A stretch of 64,000 nucleotides of DNA from Nitrospirales bacterium (GTDB lineage Bacteria > Nitrospirota > Nitrospiria > Nitrospirales > UBA8639): NCBI GenBank assembly GCA_029261355.1, contig JAJDBM010000010.1, forward strand, positions 1 through 64,000, in the 5' to 3' direction. Shown here piece by piece: positions 28,253 through 37,874 of the stretch. Made by a program: the position numbers and the translations under genes. The first letter of the stretch is position 1, and every line of letters begins with the position of its first letter. A model generated the notes under the pieces. The model did not search any database, was not told where the DNA came from, and saw nothing but the letters and a program-made list of their open reading frames with translations.

Positions 28253-29116
28253 TTATCGTTTCTGTAAATATTTGAGAAATTCTGAATCAGGACTTAACAC
28301 CATGGTGGTGTTGTCATTGGCGAAGGTTTTTTTGTAGGCCTCCATGGATCGAATAAACTCAAAAAACTTTGGGTCCTGTCCGTAGGCATCAGCATAAATC
28401 TTAAAGGCTTGAGCATCGCCGTCACCTTGAAATTCCTGAGCTGTTTTGTAGGCGTCAGCTAAAATGATTGCTTTGTCTTTTTCTGCCTCTGAGCGAATTT
28501 TTTGTGCCTCTTCTTCTCCTTCTGCTCGATATTGTTTCGCCTGTCGCTCCCGTTCGGCTTGCATACGTTGAAAAATAGCTTTTTCATTTTGTTCAGGAAG
28601 GTCAGCACGTTTGATCCGAACATCTGAAACTTCAAGCCCATATGTTGATGCGATGCTATTGGCTCGCTCGGAGACGACTTTCATGATGAGTGCACGGTTC
28701 GCAGAGACGATTTCCGTGAGTTGGTGCTTCCCGAGTTCCACTCGTAGTTCAGAATAAATGATATCGTCTAATCTCTGGAGAGCACCGCGCTGAGTTTGAA
28801 ACGCTTGGTATACACGTAATGGATCGATTATTCGCCATTTAGCAAAATTGTCGATCACAATGGTTTTTTTATCTTCAGTAATGACGTCGCGAGAAGGTGC
28901 GTCATAATCCAGGAGGCGTTTGTCAAAGTAGGTGACTTCTTGAATGAAGGGGACCTTGAATTGTAGTCCTGGTTCTGTCACCGTTTTGACGGGTTTTCCT
29001 AACTGGACCACAATAGCTGTTTGGGTCAAGTCGACAACAAAGATTGGTGAAACCCCGAGTGCGATGAGGAGACCGATAACACCAACGATGACAAAAAGAA
29101 TGTTTTGCTTACTCAT
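28253..29116 (-). CDS. hflC: HflC, FtsH-modulating SPFH protein
   Basis: A 287-residue SPFH/prohibitin-domain protein with one N-terminal membrane helix (LFVIVGVIGLLIALGVSPIF). Family text includes TAIVVQLGKPVKTVTEPGLQ and FDKRLLDYDA, and a charged coiled coil (residues about 170-230) follows. HflC partners HflK in a large membrane ring that modulates the FtsH protease. Its start overlaps the hflK stop by four bases, showing translational coupling. Confidence 0.92.
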   Translation of the reverse strand: MSKQNILFVIVGVIGLLIALGVSPIFVVDLTQTAIVVQLGKPVKTVTEPGLQFKVPFIQEVTYFDKRLLDYDAPSRDVITEDKKTIVIDNFAKWRIIDPLRVYQAFQTQRGALQRLDDIIYSELRVELGKHQLTEIVSANRALIMKVVSERANSIASTYGLEVSDVRIKRADLPEQNEKAIFQRMQAERERQAKQYRAEGEEEAQKIRSEAEKDKAIILADAYKTAQEFQGDGDAQAFKIYADAYGQDPKFFEFIRSMEAYKKTFANDNTTMVLSPDSEFLKYLQKR

Positions 29117-30150
29117 GATCCGGCCCTCCCACTTTCCGTGCGTGATTTCTGTAAACGGTCAAGCGGAAGATAGGGGAGTACCTTATTCCCGACCTTGGAG
29201 TCGATAATAATTTTATTCGTATTGGCCAGAACCTCTTCCATTGTTTCTATGTAGACGCGTTTACTGATCACGTCTTTTGATTGAGTGTATTCTTTTAGAG
29301 TTTTCAAGAAGTGGTTGGCTTCACCTTCTGCCTTCGTGATTCGGGCTTGGGCATAGGCTTTGGATTTATTAACGTCTTGTGCCGCTTCACCTTTGGCCCG
29401 CGGGAGTAAGTCATTTCTATACCCATGAGCCTGATTGATCAATTTCTCACGATCTTCTTTTGCACTGGCCACATCTTTAAAGGCTGCTGCTACAGCTTCT
29501 GGTGGGTTCACGTCTTGTAATTGGATCGTGGCAATTTGTACGCCTGCTTGGTATTGATCCAGAATGCCTTGTAATAGGTCTTGAGTACTTTGTTGGATCA
29601 CGGCTTTTCCAACGGTCAATGCTTCGTCTATTTTGTTCTTGCCAATCACCTCGCGCATGGAGGCTTCAGCTGCATTATGGATCGTGGTCTCGACGTTGGT
29701 GATTTTATAAAGATAGTTTAGTGGGTCACTGATTTTGTATTGCACAATAAATTCCACAGATAAAATATTCATATCACCGGTGAGCATCAAGGCCTCACGA
29801 GGCACGGACCGAGCACGTCCACGAGGATCTGTACGGAACCCGACCTCGACACGATGGAGCTTTTCTACTTTTGGCATGAGCACAGTTTCTAGGAGAGGAA
29901 TTTTCATATGTGGGCCAGGTTCAGTTGTGCGAACCACATCGCCAAAGCGTTTCACCAATCCTTGTTCATCTGGTGCCACAATAAAGAAGGCTTGTGAGAG
30001 TACAAACACAGCGACCACAATGAAAATGACGGATGTAAATCCACCACCGCTTGGCACGAATCGCTTCATTTGTTCTTGAGCTTTTTTTAGCGCTTCGTCA
30101 AGCGGATCATCTCCACCACGACCCCAGGGGTCTTTGGGTTCCCATGCCAT
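29113..30150 (-). CDS. hflK: HflK, FtsH-modulating SPFH protein
   Basis: A 345-residue protein starting with the glycine/tryptophan-rich MAWEPKDPWGRGGDDPLDEA typical of HflK, then one membrane helix (about 42-60). The SPFH domain (VAPDEQGLVKRFGDVVRTTE) and a helical C-terminal part follow. It forms the HflKC complex with the downstream hflC product on the periplasmic face around FtsH. First gene of the pair. No ftsH lies in this window. Confidence 0.92.
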   Translation of the reverse strand: MAWEPKDPWGRGGDDPLDEALKKAQEQMKRFVPSGGGFTSVIFIVVAVFVLSQAFFIVAPDEQGLVKRFGDVVRTTEPGPHMKIPLLETVLMPKVEKLHRVEVGFRTDPRGRARSVPREALMLTGDMNILSVEFIVQYKISDPLNYLYKITNVETTIHNAAEASMREVIGKNKIDEALTVGKAVIQQSTQDLLQGILDQYQAGVQIATIQLQDVNPPEAVAAAFKDVASAKEDREKLINQAHGYRNDLLPRAKGEAAQDVNKSKAYAQARITKAEGEANHFLKTLKEYTQSKDVISKRVYIETMEEVLANTNKIIIDSKVGNKVLPYLPLDRLQKSRTESGRAGS

Positions 30151-30377
30151 GCACGACTCCTTATCAGAAGAATTGAATGTCTATTGAGTTGAAGGACGAT
30201 TGAACTGTAACCTTCCCCACGTTATCAGAAAAGCAACGAGTGGGCAATAATGATTTGTATCACGTATGCTGCAGAAGCACGATCTAGGACTGTTTGCGAC
30301 GAATGGGCATTCTCATGGGCATCACATATGTTGCACCCCCAGTACCTGCAAGCTAATAAGTTTTGAGTCATAGAGTT

Positions 30378-30974
30378 ATGAACGTCTCTGGTACATCCCC
30401 CCATCCCTATCTTATTTTGAATAAGCCCTATGACGTTCTTTCATCGTTTACCGATGCAGATGGACGACCAACGCTTGCGAAGTATATTCAGAAGCCATCG
30501 GTGTATTCAGCGGGACGATTGGACCGAGATAGTGAGGGGTTATTGTTCTTAACCTCTGATGCATATTTCCTTCATCGCATCACTGATCCACGATATAAGT
30601 TGTGGAAAGAATATTGGGCTCAGGTGGAGCGGCATCCTTCTGAGCAGGCCTTGACTCGTTTGCGTCAGGGGGTTTATGTCAAAGGGAAGATGACTCAACC
30701 GGCTAAAGTTGATCTCCTTTCCCCAGAGCCGGAGCTGTGGCCGAGGACAGTTCCCATTCGATTTCGGAAGAATATTCCCACGATATGGCTTCGAATACAA
30801 ATTCAAGAAGGGTTGAACCGACAAATTCGAAGGATGACCGCCGCAGTTGGGCATCCAACATTGCGCTTGGTCCGCGTGGGCATTGGTCCTCTCATGCTTG
30901 GGAATCTGCAGCCAGGTGAGTGGCGTGATTTGACAAGGCAAGAAGTGAATGCACTTCGGTCCGCCTGTGTTTGA
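30378..30974 (+). CDS. rluE: rRNA pseudouridine synthase, RluE/RsuA family
   Basis: A 198-residue enzyme of the RsuA/RluB/E/F family, lacking the N-terminal S4 domain as RluE does. Catalytic motif: SAGRLDRDSEGLLFLTSD, whose first Asp is the nucleophile. The conserved C-terminal GLNRQIRRMTAAVGHPTLRL is also present. In E. coli RluE modifies U2457 of 23S rRNA; I infer the same class of target. ATG 30378 is preferred over an in-frame TTG 15 bases upstream, but neither has a good Shine-Dalgarno. Confidence 0.83.
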   Translation: MNVSGTSPHPYLILNKPYDVLSSFTDADGRPTLAKYIQKPSVYSAGRLDRDSEGLLFLTSDAYFLHRITDPRYKLWKEYWAQVERHPSEQALTRLRQGVYVKGKMTQPAKVDLLSPEPELWPRTVPIRFRKNIPTIWLRIQIQEGLNRQIRRMTAAVGHPTLRLVRVGIGPLMLGNLQPGEWRDLTRQEVNALRSACV

Positions 30975-31354
30975 CCCTCTTGGTACTGAAGGAGTTGATG
31001 TGCCGGCTTTGCCTTTGGGAAGCCTGGAAACGGGAGAGGCGAACGTTATCCATTGTATTACTTGAACATTTTCTGATCTACCGGTACAATACGCTGCTTT
31101 ATATTAAATATGTCATGTTTCTATTCTTGACACATTCGTTTATTCGCTCACGTGTTTTGGTCAGGACGTGTTGACGAGCGGAACAACGACATGCCAGCTG
31201 TTTGGCCACCCATACCATTATGAAAGCCATTGATAAGCAGTCGCCTGCTGTGAAATAGGGATATAGGTATGGGTCTTGTGTCACGAAAGGGTTTGATCAT
31301 CATTAAAAGGCCAATCGATACTTTTCACTTACATTATATGGAGATGAATTTAAC
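30975..31354. other. Intergenic region upstream of hppA, no gene seen
   Basis: A 380-base stretch without a supported gene. TTGACA at about 31127 lacks a matching -10 box at the proper distance. The hppA promoter should lie here but I cannot place it. Confidence 0.4.
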
Positions 31355-33496
31355 ATGGCGGTAACGATTATTTTGTCCCTCTCGCTTCTGGGATTGGTCA
31401 TGGCGTTTTATTACTCTTCAGCGGTCAATAAGATTCCTATTGATATGGGTGTCGAGGATAAGGACACCAAGCTGCGTTTGGCGAAAATCCATTCGGCAAT
31501 TGCTAATGGGGCCATGGCCTTCCTCAAGCAAGAATATAAAATTATGGCCATTTTCATGGTGGTCTTTGCGGCGATCATTGCCGTATTAATTGATGATCAT
31601 CATACGGATTATGTGAATGAAGGGTTGTATACAGCCATCGCCTTTATCTTTGGCTCCGTTATTTCCATTGCCTCGGGTTTTATTGGAATGAAGATCGCGA
31701 CACAGGGGAATGTGCGTACAACCGTTTCGGCAAATCAATCGATTTCTTCCGCATTTAATGTAGCGGTGAATTCAGGGGCAGTCATGGGTTTTGGTCTGGT
31801 AAGTTTAGCAGCCTTAGGTCTGCTCTTGGTCTATCTAGTGTTGAAGGCCATCATGCCAGAACAATTGCCGACACATGTGTTAATGGAGGTCATTGCTGGA
31901 TTCGGGTTGGGTGGATCTTCCATTGCTTTATTTGCCCGCGTGGGTGGGGGTATTTTCACTAAAGCGGCGGATGTGGGCGCTGACCTTGTGGGAAAAGTTG
32001 AAGCTGGAATTCCGGAAGATGATCCGCGGAACCCTGCAGTCATTGCGGATAACGTGGGTGATAACGTGGGTGACGTGGCTGGAATGGGGGCGGACTTATT
32101 TGGCTCTTGTGCTGAAAGCACATGCGCCGCCATGGTTATTAGTGCTGTGGCGTTCTCAGGAATGGTTGATGCGTTGTTGTACCCAATTGTTATCTCTGCC
32201 ATTGGAATTCCCGTGAGCTTGCTGACTCTCATGATGGTCAAGGTCACCTCAGAAGACCAAGTAGCCCCAGCATTGAAAAGGATGCTGATTATTTCTAGTG
32301 CGATGATGGCTGTGGTGATGTTTTTTGTGACCACAGCTATGCTTCCAGATACGTTTGAAATCGGTGGTGTGGCCTATACGGATCTTGGGGTGTATTTTTG
32401 TTTTCTGACCGGGTTGATTGCTGGTCTGGTCGTGGGGTTGATGACGGAGTACTACACCTCTCATGATTATGCGCCGGTGCGAGAAGTCGCAAAATCTTGT
32501 GAAACCGGTTCAGCGACAAATATTATCTTTGGTTTGGCCCTTGGCTATCAGAGTGCGGTTGGTCCATATCTCGCGATCGGTCTTGCTATCTATATCCCCT
32601 GGATATTGGCTGGGATGTATGGAGTCGCAATTGCCTCACTGGGCATGCTGGGTACCTTAGTCATTGCCTTGACGATTGATGCTTATGGTCCGGTTTCTGA
32701 TAATGCGGGTGGAATTGCCGAAATGGCTGGTATGCCAGAGCATGTACGTGAACGGACAGATGTATTAGATGCCGCAGGCAATACCACCGCAGCTATTGGA
32801 AAGGGGTTTGCGATTGGGGCAGCTATTCTGACATCGTTAGCGCTCTTTGCCGCCTTTCTTACGCGAGCCGATTTATTGCTCAAAGAACAGAATGGGCCAG
32901 AATATGATCTTTTAGGCAGTATTAATTTGCTTGACCCATTGGTCTTTACCAGTCTCTTTATTGGTGCAGTCTTGCCATCATACTTTTCCGCCATGACCAT
33001 GAAATCTGTGGGGTCTGCAGCCTATGAGATGATTGAAGAGGTCCGTCGCCAGTTCCGTACGATTCCCGGACTGATGGAAGGCAAAGCTGAAGCAGATCAT
33101 GAACAATGTGTCGCTATTTCGACTCAAGCAGCTCTGAGGGAAATGATTGCCCCAGGTATCCTGATCATGGGGACGCCTTTGGTCGTAGGGTTCCTATTTG
33201 GCATTCAAGCTGTCGCTGGAATGCTCGCTGGCTCTCTTGTCGCTGGTGGTGTCATTGCTATTTCATCGTCGAATAGTGGTGGGGCTTGGGATAACGCCAA
33301 AAAATATATAGAGAAGGGAAATCTTGGTGGGAAGGGTACCGACACACATAAAGCCGCTGTTGTGGGCGATACTGTTGGAGACCCGCTTAAGGATACTTCA
33401 GGGCCTTCACTTAATATCTTGATTAAGCTTTCGGCTATTTTATCATTAGTGTTCGTCCCGTTTTTTGTGCAATACGGAGGATTGTTGGTTAAATAA
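31355..33496 (+). CDS. hppA: Membrane pyrophosphatase, ion-pumping, K+-dependent type
   Basis: A 713-residue membrane-bound pyrophosphatase with about 16 membrane helices. The substrate site includes [20 protein letters not shown] (near residue 210) with [19 protein letters not shown] following, and [20 protein letters not shown] near the end. It couples PPi hydrolysis to H+ or Na+ transport. The [12 protein letters not shown] segment has Ala where K+-independent enzymes carry Lys (GNTTKA), which marks the K+-dependent subfamily (established for the family). Whether H+ or Na+ is pumped I cannot decide by eye. ATG with GGAG upstream. It probably recovers energy from biosynthetic PPi. Confidence 0.95.
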   Translation: MAVTIILSLSLLGLVMAFYYSSAVNKIPIDMGVEDKDTKLRLAKIHSAIANGAMAFLKQEYKIMAIFMVVFAAIIAVLIDDHHTDYVNEGLYTAIAFIFGSVISIASGFIGMKIATQGNVRTTVSANQSISSAFNVAVNSGAVMGFGLVSLAALGLLLVYLVLKAIMPEQLPTHVLMEVIAGFGLGGSSIALFARVGGGIFTKAADVGADLVGKVEAGIPEDDPRNPAVIADNVGDNVGDVAGMGADLFGSCAESTCAAMVISAVAFSGMVDALLYPIVISAIGIPVSLLTLMMVKVTSEDQVAPALKRMLIISSAMMAVVMFFVTTAMLPDTFEIGGVAYTDLGVYFCFLTGLIAGLVVGLMTEYYTSHDYAPVREVAKSCETGSATNIIFGLALGYQSAVGPYLAIGLAIYIPWILAGMYGVAIASLGMLGTLVIALTIDAYGPVSDNAGGIAEMAGMPEHVRERTDVLDAAGNTTAAIGKGFAIGAAILTSLALFAAFLTRADLLLKEQNGPEYDLLGSINLLDPLVFTSLFIGAVLPSYFSAMTMKSVGSAAYEMIEEVRRQFRTIPGLMEGKAEADHEQCVAISTQAALREMIAPGILIMGTPLVVGFLFGIQAVAGMLAGSLVAGGVIAISSSNSGGAWDNAKKYIEKGNLGGKGTDTHKAAVVGDTVGDPLKDTSGPSLNILIKLSAILSLVFVPFFVQYGGLLVK

Positions 33497-33904
33497 TTTT
33501 TAGGATTTTGGTCAAAAGCATTCCAGAAATTCATGCCCAATTACTAGTTTTCTGGTAGGGAAGGTATGAGTTTTGCTTATATGCATGAAAATTGTTTCTA
33601 TGTTTCTTATTCTTCTTCTCCTGTTGTAGAATACGCAGAAGTTATATCGTTATTTTTTAAGTGAAAGTGTGCCATGGTTTTATATTGTTTTTTATAGTCA
33701 TTGAACTCCTCTTTATGCTTCCGTAATTTTCATCTCGTTTTTTTCTACTTCTTTTCTCCATTGCAAACAGTGTGAGTGGCATAGGGCCATTGCGGTGCCG
33801 TCTCTGTGACGTTGTGCCACTATTCTCTTACCGATAAGGATAGTTGCATAAGTTTTGGCTACATAACAGCTGTCTTGTTTCACAAGGTGGCGTTGGAGGT
33901 AGGC
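33497..33904. other. Intergenic region between hppA and kinase gene
   Basis: T-rich sequence with no supported gene and no clear hairpin. Its right end has GGAGG at 33895-33899, the Shine-Dalgarno of the histidine kinase. Confidence 0.4.
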
Positions 33905-35212
33905 ATGGGAAGTATGAAGAAGTCTACGGTTCAAGCGGTTAAGCCTACAGTAGTTTCATATGAACAGTCATTGACTTCAGCAAAATATCCAAGCGCAAAG
34001 GTCGCGGACAACATCCGAGGGATTGGTCTTTGTGTGGGCCTCGGCTTAGGGGTCTTTGCTCTTGACCTTGTCCTTTTAGAGGGTGTCATGATTGTGGTGT
34101 TGTATGCTGTCGTTGTCTTGTTCGCCTCAAGACTTTCGTTTTCCTATTCAGCTTATGTGGCAGCCGCTATGTGTTCGGGGTTAACCTTGATTAGCCTTGG
34201 GGTTTCAGAAGTAGGGAGTCTGGCAACTGGAGAATTCGGGAATCGACTGTTAGTGATTTTTGGCATTTGGGTCATCGCGTTTCTCTCTCTATTGTGGGAC
34301 AAACCTCAATCAAATGGGTCCGTGCTTTGGCTCACGCTGTTGAGGCAAGGAGAATCAATCAAGGAGAAGCACAACGTTGATGAGCATGTAGTGTGCAAAG
34401 GCATGAATTCAAGCGGTGATGATCTCAGTGAACTCAATCGTGCGTTGTTGAATAAAAATCAAGAGATGGAAACATTAATTAATGTGGTGTCTCATGATCT
34501 TCGCTCTCCTTTAGTCAATATTCAGGGGTTTAGCAAAGAGCTGTCAGATTCGTGCAATCGTCTTCGTCATACACTGAGGCAGAGTGGCACTGGAGGAGAT
34601 TCTCTGGGAGACGCCGCTCACTTATTAGATGAGGAAATTCCTGAAGCCCTGCACTATATTCGTGCCGGTGCGGAAAAGATTAATTGTGTGCTTTCTGGAA
34701 TATTACGATTTTCTCGATTAGATCGGATCTCTCTCAACACTGAACGATTGAACGTCAACTCTATGGTTTCAGGTATTGCGACCGTCATGGAATTTCAGCT
34801 AAAGGAAAAAGGGGTGTTACTTAAAGTTGATGATCTTCCCCACTGTATGGGTGATGAAATCTTGTTGAATCAGGTATTTTCAAACTTAATTGAGAACGCT
34901 TATAAGTATTTGGACCCTCACAGGTTAGGAGTGATTCACATTTCTGGAAAAATCAAAGATGAAATGTCAATTTATGCCGTGCAAGATAATGGAATTGGTA
35001 TTCAAGAGGAGTATCAAGGGAAAATTTTTGAAATGTTCCATCGCTTGAACCCCCACGAAGGATCTGGTGAAGGGCTTGGGCTCACTATTGTTCGAAGAAT
35101 TGTTGAACGTCACAAAGGAGAAGTGTGTGTCGAGTCAGAATTCGGTGTGGGAACAACATTTTTTCTCAGTCTGCCCTGTGCCGCCACCGCATTAAAGGAG
35201 AAGGACGATTGA
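33905..35212 (+). CDS. Sensor histidine kinase, membrane-bound
   Basis: A 435-residue kinase. The N-terminal half has hydrophobic segments (about 38-115 and 122-140) without an extracytoplasmic loop of any size, so a membrane-embedded sensor is likely. A coiled linker leads to the dimerisation/phosphotransfer region NVVSHDLRSPLVNIQGF (phospho-His near residue 198) and an ATPase domain with N box NLIENAYKYL, G1 DNGIGI and G2 GEGLGLTIV. ATG 33905 was chosen for GGAGG five bases upstream rather than an earlier in-frame start. The stop overlaps the start of the response regulator. Confidence 0.88.
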   Translation: MGSMKKSTVQAVKPTVVSYEQSLTSAKYPSAKVADNIRGIGLCVGLGLGVFALDLVLLEGVMIVVLYAVVVLFASRLSFSYSAYVAAAMCSGLTLISLGVSEVGSLATGEFGNRLLVIFGIWVIAFLSLLWDKPQSNGSVLWLTLLRQGESIKEKHNVDEHVVCKGMNSSGDDLSELNRALLNKNQEMETLINVVSHDLRSPLVNIQGFSKELSDSCNRLRHTLRQSGTGGDSLGDAAHLLDEEIPEALHYIRAGAEKINCVLSGILRFSRLDRISLNTERLNVNSMVSGIATVMEFQLKEKGVLLKVDDLPHCMGDEILLNQVFSNLIENAYKYLDPHRLGVIHISGKIKDEMSIYAVQDNGIGIQEEYQGKIFEMFHRLNPHEGSGEGLGLTIVRRIVERHKGEVCVESEFGVGTTFFLSLPCAATALKEKDD

Positions 35213-35652
35213 GTCAGCAACCGACGATTCTCATTGCTGAGGACGATGATGGACATGCAGCGCTCATTGAGCGACATCTCCAACGATCTGGCGCGAGTGG
35301 AACATATTTACGGTTAAAAGACGGTCAAGAAATTTTGGATTTTTTATTTCAACGGGGAGACGGTGAAACTAGAATTCAGAATTGTTCTTATATCCTTCTT
35401 TTAGATATTAATCTTCCCAAAGTAAGTGGCCTAGAGGTGTTACGACAAATAAAAGAGAATACAGAGTTACGGAAAATTCCTGTAACGGTACTCTCAACCA
35501 CCGATGATCCACGAGATATTGAACAATGTCATGCCTTGGGGTGTAGTCATTATATTACAAAGCCAACGGAACCTGAGGTGTTTATGAATGTCATTGCTCG
35601 CTTAGGGCAGCTATTAGATGTTGTGAAAGTCCCTAACATTCAGGAATGTTAG
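35209..35652 (+). CDS. Single-domain response regulator
   Basis: A 147-residue receiver domain without an output domain, similar to Rcp1-type regulators that follow phytochrome-like kinases. The acidic pocket is ILIAEDDDG, the phospho-acceptor is in YILLLDINLPKVSG (Asp near 63), and the conserved Thr/Lys are in VLSTTDD and YITKPTEPE. TTG start at 35209 overlaps the kinase stop by four bases, with AAAGGAGAAGG upstream, so the two are translationally coupled. Its downstream partner is not in the window. Confidence 0.87.
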   Translation: MSQQPTILIAEDDDGHAALIERHLQRSGASGTYLRLKDGQEILDFLFQRGDGETRIQNCSYILLLDINLPKVSGLEVLRQIKENTELRKIPVTVLSTTDDPRDIEQCHALGCSHYITKPTEPEVFMNVIARLGQLLDVVKVPNIQEC

Positions 35653-35764
35653 CGAATTCCTGCCTGCCGGAATTTCCTCTATGGTTCTGAGCCTCACGAG
35701 AAAACCTTGGGCCCTAATCTATATTGAATTGAAAAGTGAATGCTTGGAGGGAGTGAAGGAAATC

Positions 35765-36220
35765 TTAGGAATTGACCCACTGACGACGAAGAGAACCTGT
35801 TTGCTTTGAGGTTGACGGTGTTTTCGTTTTTGCCTTTCGGTACTTCCATCCCAGTGCACGGAGAATGCGGCTGACATGATCTGGATGATACCGTACGCCA
35901 AAGTTTCGACGAATAAGTTTTCCGACATGCCCGCAAGTCCAATACTCAGTGCGCAGATTCGCGGCACGAGGTCCCTTTCGTAACAACTTGTCCAACTTCA
36001 GTCGTTGCGGCCGAGTAAGACGCGGAGGACGTCCAGTGTGTGGTTTAGCATTGAGTGCCTCTGACCCTCCACTTTCCAGTGCATCCTTCCAACGCTTCAC
36101 TGAAGACGGAGCCGCACTAATCTGTCTCGCGACTTCACGAATGCCTTTTCCTTTAAGCAACATTTTCGCTGCAAGGCGTCTTCGGGTTTCAAGTTTTTTG
36201 GGACTACCTTTTGGTCGCAT
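35765..36220 (-). pseudogene. IS630-type transposase N-terminal part, truncated
   Basis: A 151-residue frame with a helix-turn-helix domain (KGIREVARQISAAPSSVKRW, about 28-47) and a winged-helix segment (YWTCGHVGKLIRRNFGVRYH). These are the DNA-binding domains of IS630/Tc1-like transposases. The expected DDE catalytic domain is missing: the frame ends in an unrelated tail KTPSTSKQTGSLRRQWVNS, and 35653-35764 has no matching sequence. It may also be an OrfA that needs a frameshift, but no second half was found. Confidence 0.65.
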
Positions 36221-36463
36221 ACAGACTATGTCGGAGCGGTGAGGTGGATTCTTTAGAGAAAAATCACATTGTGGAGAGTGAAAAATTAAGGAACGAGGAA
36301 TTGTTTGTCTGGCCTGTAGATATCACGTATTTGACGAGCAGATGGATATGCTCCAGGTTGCGTGAATCAGCAAGCCTGTCGCGCGAAAGTGGGATACGAT
36401 TTTCACAGGAAAAAATTAAGAAATTTGACGGTTACTCGTGCGGGGACAAGAAGTGTAGTGGAG

Positions 36464-36500
36464 GAGGAACGCCACGGGTCTTGGCCCGTAGCCGTTCCTC
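36464..36500. other. Two-part hairpin downstream of the cytochrome b-c gene
   Basis: GAGGAACG at 36464-36471 pairs with CGTTCCTC at 36493-36500, enclosing a second stem ACGGG/CCCGT (36474-36478 with 36485-36489) and a six-base loop. It lies 43 bases past the cytochrome b-c stop on the minus strand. There is no T-run, so it may stabilise the 3' end rather than act as an intrinsic terminator. The rest of 36221-36542 shows no gene. Confidence 0.6.
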
Positions 36501-36542
36501 AAAAAGAAGGAGTTGGAGGTTTGAGCGAATTACTTGATATGG

Positions 36543-37871
36543 TTAGTGCTTCCCACTCTTCAGGGTCAAGACATAACTTGTGAGATTGTTCAATTGAGTA
36601 TCAGACAGAGGAAATTTAGGCATAAATGAACCGGGAGAAACGGATTGTGGGTCTTTGAAATGTCGAATATGCCATTCACGTTCAGGATGGCGGTCGGCCA
36701 CATAGGAAAGATCTGGAGCGACATTCGCGCCATCACCATGAATACGATGGCAGGTTTTACAGGCGAATTTTTGAACGAGAGCCTCGCCCTTGGCGATCAC
36801 TGGGTCAGTTCTTGGTACAGCGTAGAGGTCCCGTAAGGAAATGCCAAGTAAGACAAACATGGTGACTAAGAATGCCATGCCACCTGCCATGACCATTGGA
36901 CGGGATGAGGGTACCCGTTCTGTGTTTCGATCGAGAAAGGGAAGGGCGAAGAGACAGAAGATAAAGGCAGCTGGTAATGCCCATGATGCGTAACCAACTA
37001 AAGGACCTGGTGCCCATTTGAGTAATTGGTAATGGAACAGAAAATACCATTCAGGCACGGGGATGAACGAATGATCTGATGGGTCAGCTTTATCAGCAAG
37101 AGGAAATTGCACGGTATAGGCCAGTACAGCCAGGATACAAAACACAAAAAGCATGACCACGGCATCCATATAGACTTGACGTGGGTAAAAAGTTTCGCTG
37201 CCCTGCATGGCTTGTGCTTTGTCGTGAGGGCCAGCAGGACCAACTCGTCGTAGGATAAAGATGTGGAGCATGACTCCCACCATCATGATGGCAGGGAGAA
37301 TCATCACATGAATTGCAAAAAAACGCGAAAGTGTAAGAGCGCCAAGGGTCTCACCCCCTCGCATGAGACGGACGATGAAATCGCCGATGATGGGTGTGGT
37401 TCCTGCCATATTAATACCAACCTGTGTGGCCCAATAGGCATTTTGATCCCATGGTAGGAGATACCCAGTAAACCCAAAACCCAGCATGAGTAACAACAAC
37501 ACCACACCCACCATCCACATCATTTCACGTGGTCGTTTATAGGCCCCGTCAAAGAAGACTTGAAGCATATGCAGTCCTACTGCCATGATAACCGCCGATG
37601 CCCCCCAATGGTGAAGTCCTCGAATAAACCACCCAAACCACACTTCGTTTTCGATGTACTGAACCGTATCATACGCATGATCTGGAGAGGGTACATAGTA
37701 AATCGAGAGGCACATACCTGTAATGGCCTGGAGCACAAAGAGGAATAACGTGGCCGACCCAAACACGTAATTCCAACTGGCTCCACCCGGTATGGGTTCG
37801 TCGAGCAGTGTTTGTTCTATCGGCTTAAGTTTGAGGCGTTCATCAACCCAATCATATAGTGGAGCAAGCAT
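36543..37871 (-). CDS. Cytochrome b with fused subunit IV and cytochrome c domain
   Basis: A 442-residue bc-complex protein. Residues about 1-205 are the four-helix haem b part, with His pairs in RGLHHWGAS/VGLHMLQVF and RFFAIHV/GVMLHIFI. Residues about 240-350 resemble b6f subunit IV with the quinol-site PVPEWYFLF. The C-terminal 75 residues form a c-type haem domain: Cys371, Cys374 and His375 in FACKTCH, with a likely Met axial ligand in SFMPKFPLS. It works with the Rieske protein encoded three bases upstream in electron transfer from quinol (or, with reverse electron flow, to it). Fusions like this are known in nitrite-oxidising Nitrospira (established knowledge). Confidence 0.9.
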   Translation of the reverse strand: MLAPLYDWVDERLKLKPIEQTLLDEPIPGGASWNYVFGSATLFLFVLQAITGMCLSIYYVPSPDHAYDTVQYIENEVWFGWFIRGLHHWGASAVIMAVGLHMLQVFFDGAYKRPREMMWMVGVVLLLLMLGFGFTGYLLPWDQNAYWATQVGINMAGTTPIIGDFIVRLMRGGETLGALTLSRFFAIHVMILPAIMMVGVMLHIFILRRVGPAGPHDKAQAMQGSETFYPRQVYMDAVVMLFVFCILAVLAYTVQFPLADKADPSDHSFIPVPEWYFLFHYQLLKWAPGPLVGYASWALPAAFIFCLFALPFLDRNTERVPSSRPMVMAGGMAFLVTMFVLLGISLRDLYAVPRTDPVIAKGEALVQKFACKTCHRIHGDGANVAPDLSYVADRHPEREWHIRHFKDPQSVSPGSFMPKFPLSDTQLNNLTSYVLTLKSGKH

Positions 37872-37874
37872 GGT

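Noticed and set aside
31127-31160. TTGACA upstream of hppA as a promoter
   Set aside because: No acceptable -10 box lies 15-19 bases downstream.
36211-36537. 108-codon plus-strand frame upstream of the cytochrome b-c 3' end
   Set aside because: Ser/Arg-rich low-complexity text with no Shine-Dalgarno, overlapping a hairpin and the 5' side of an IS630 fragment; looks like chance.
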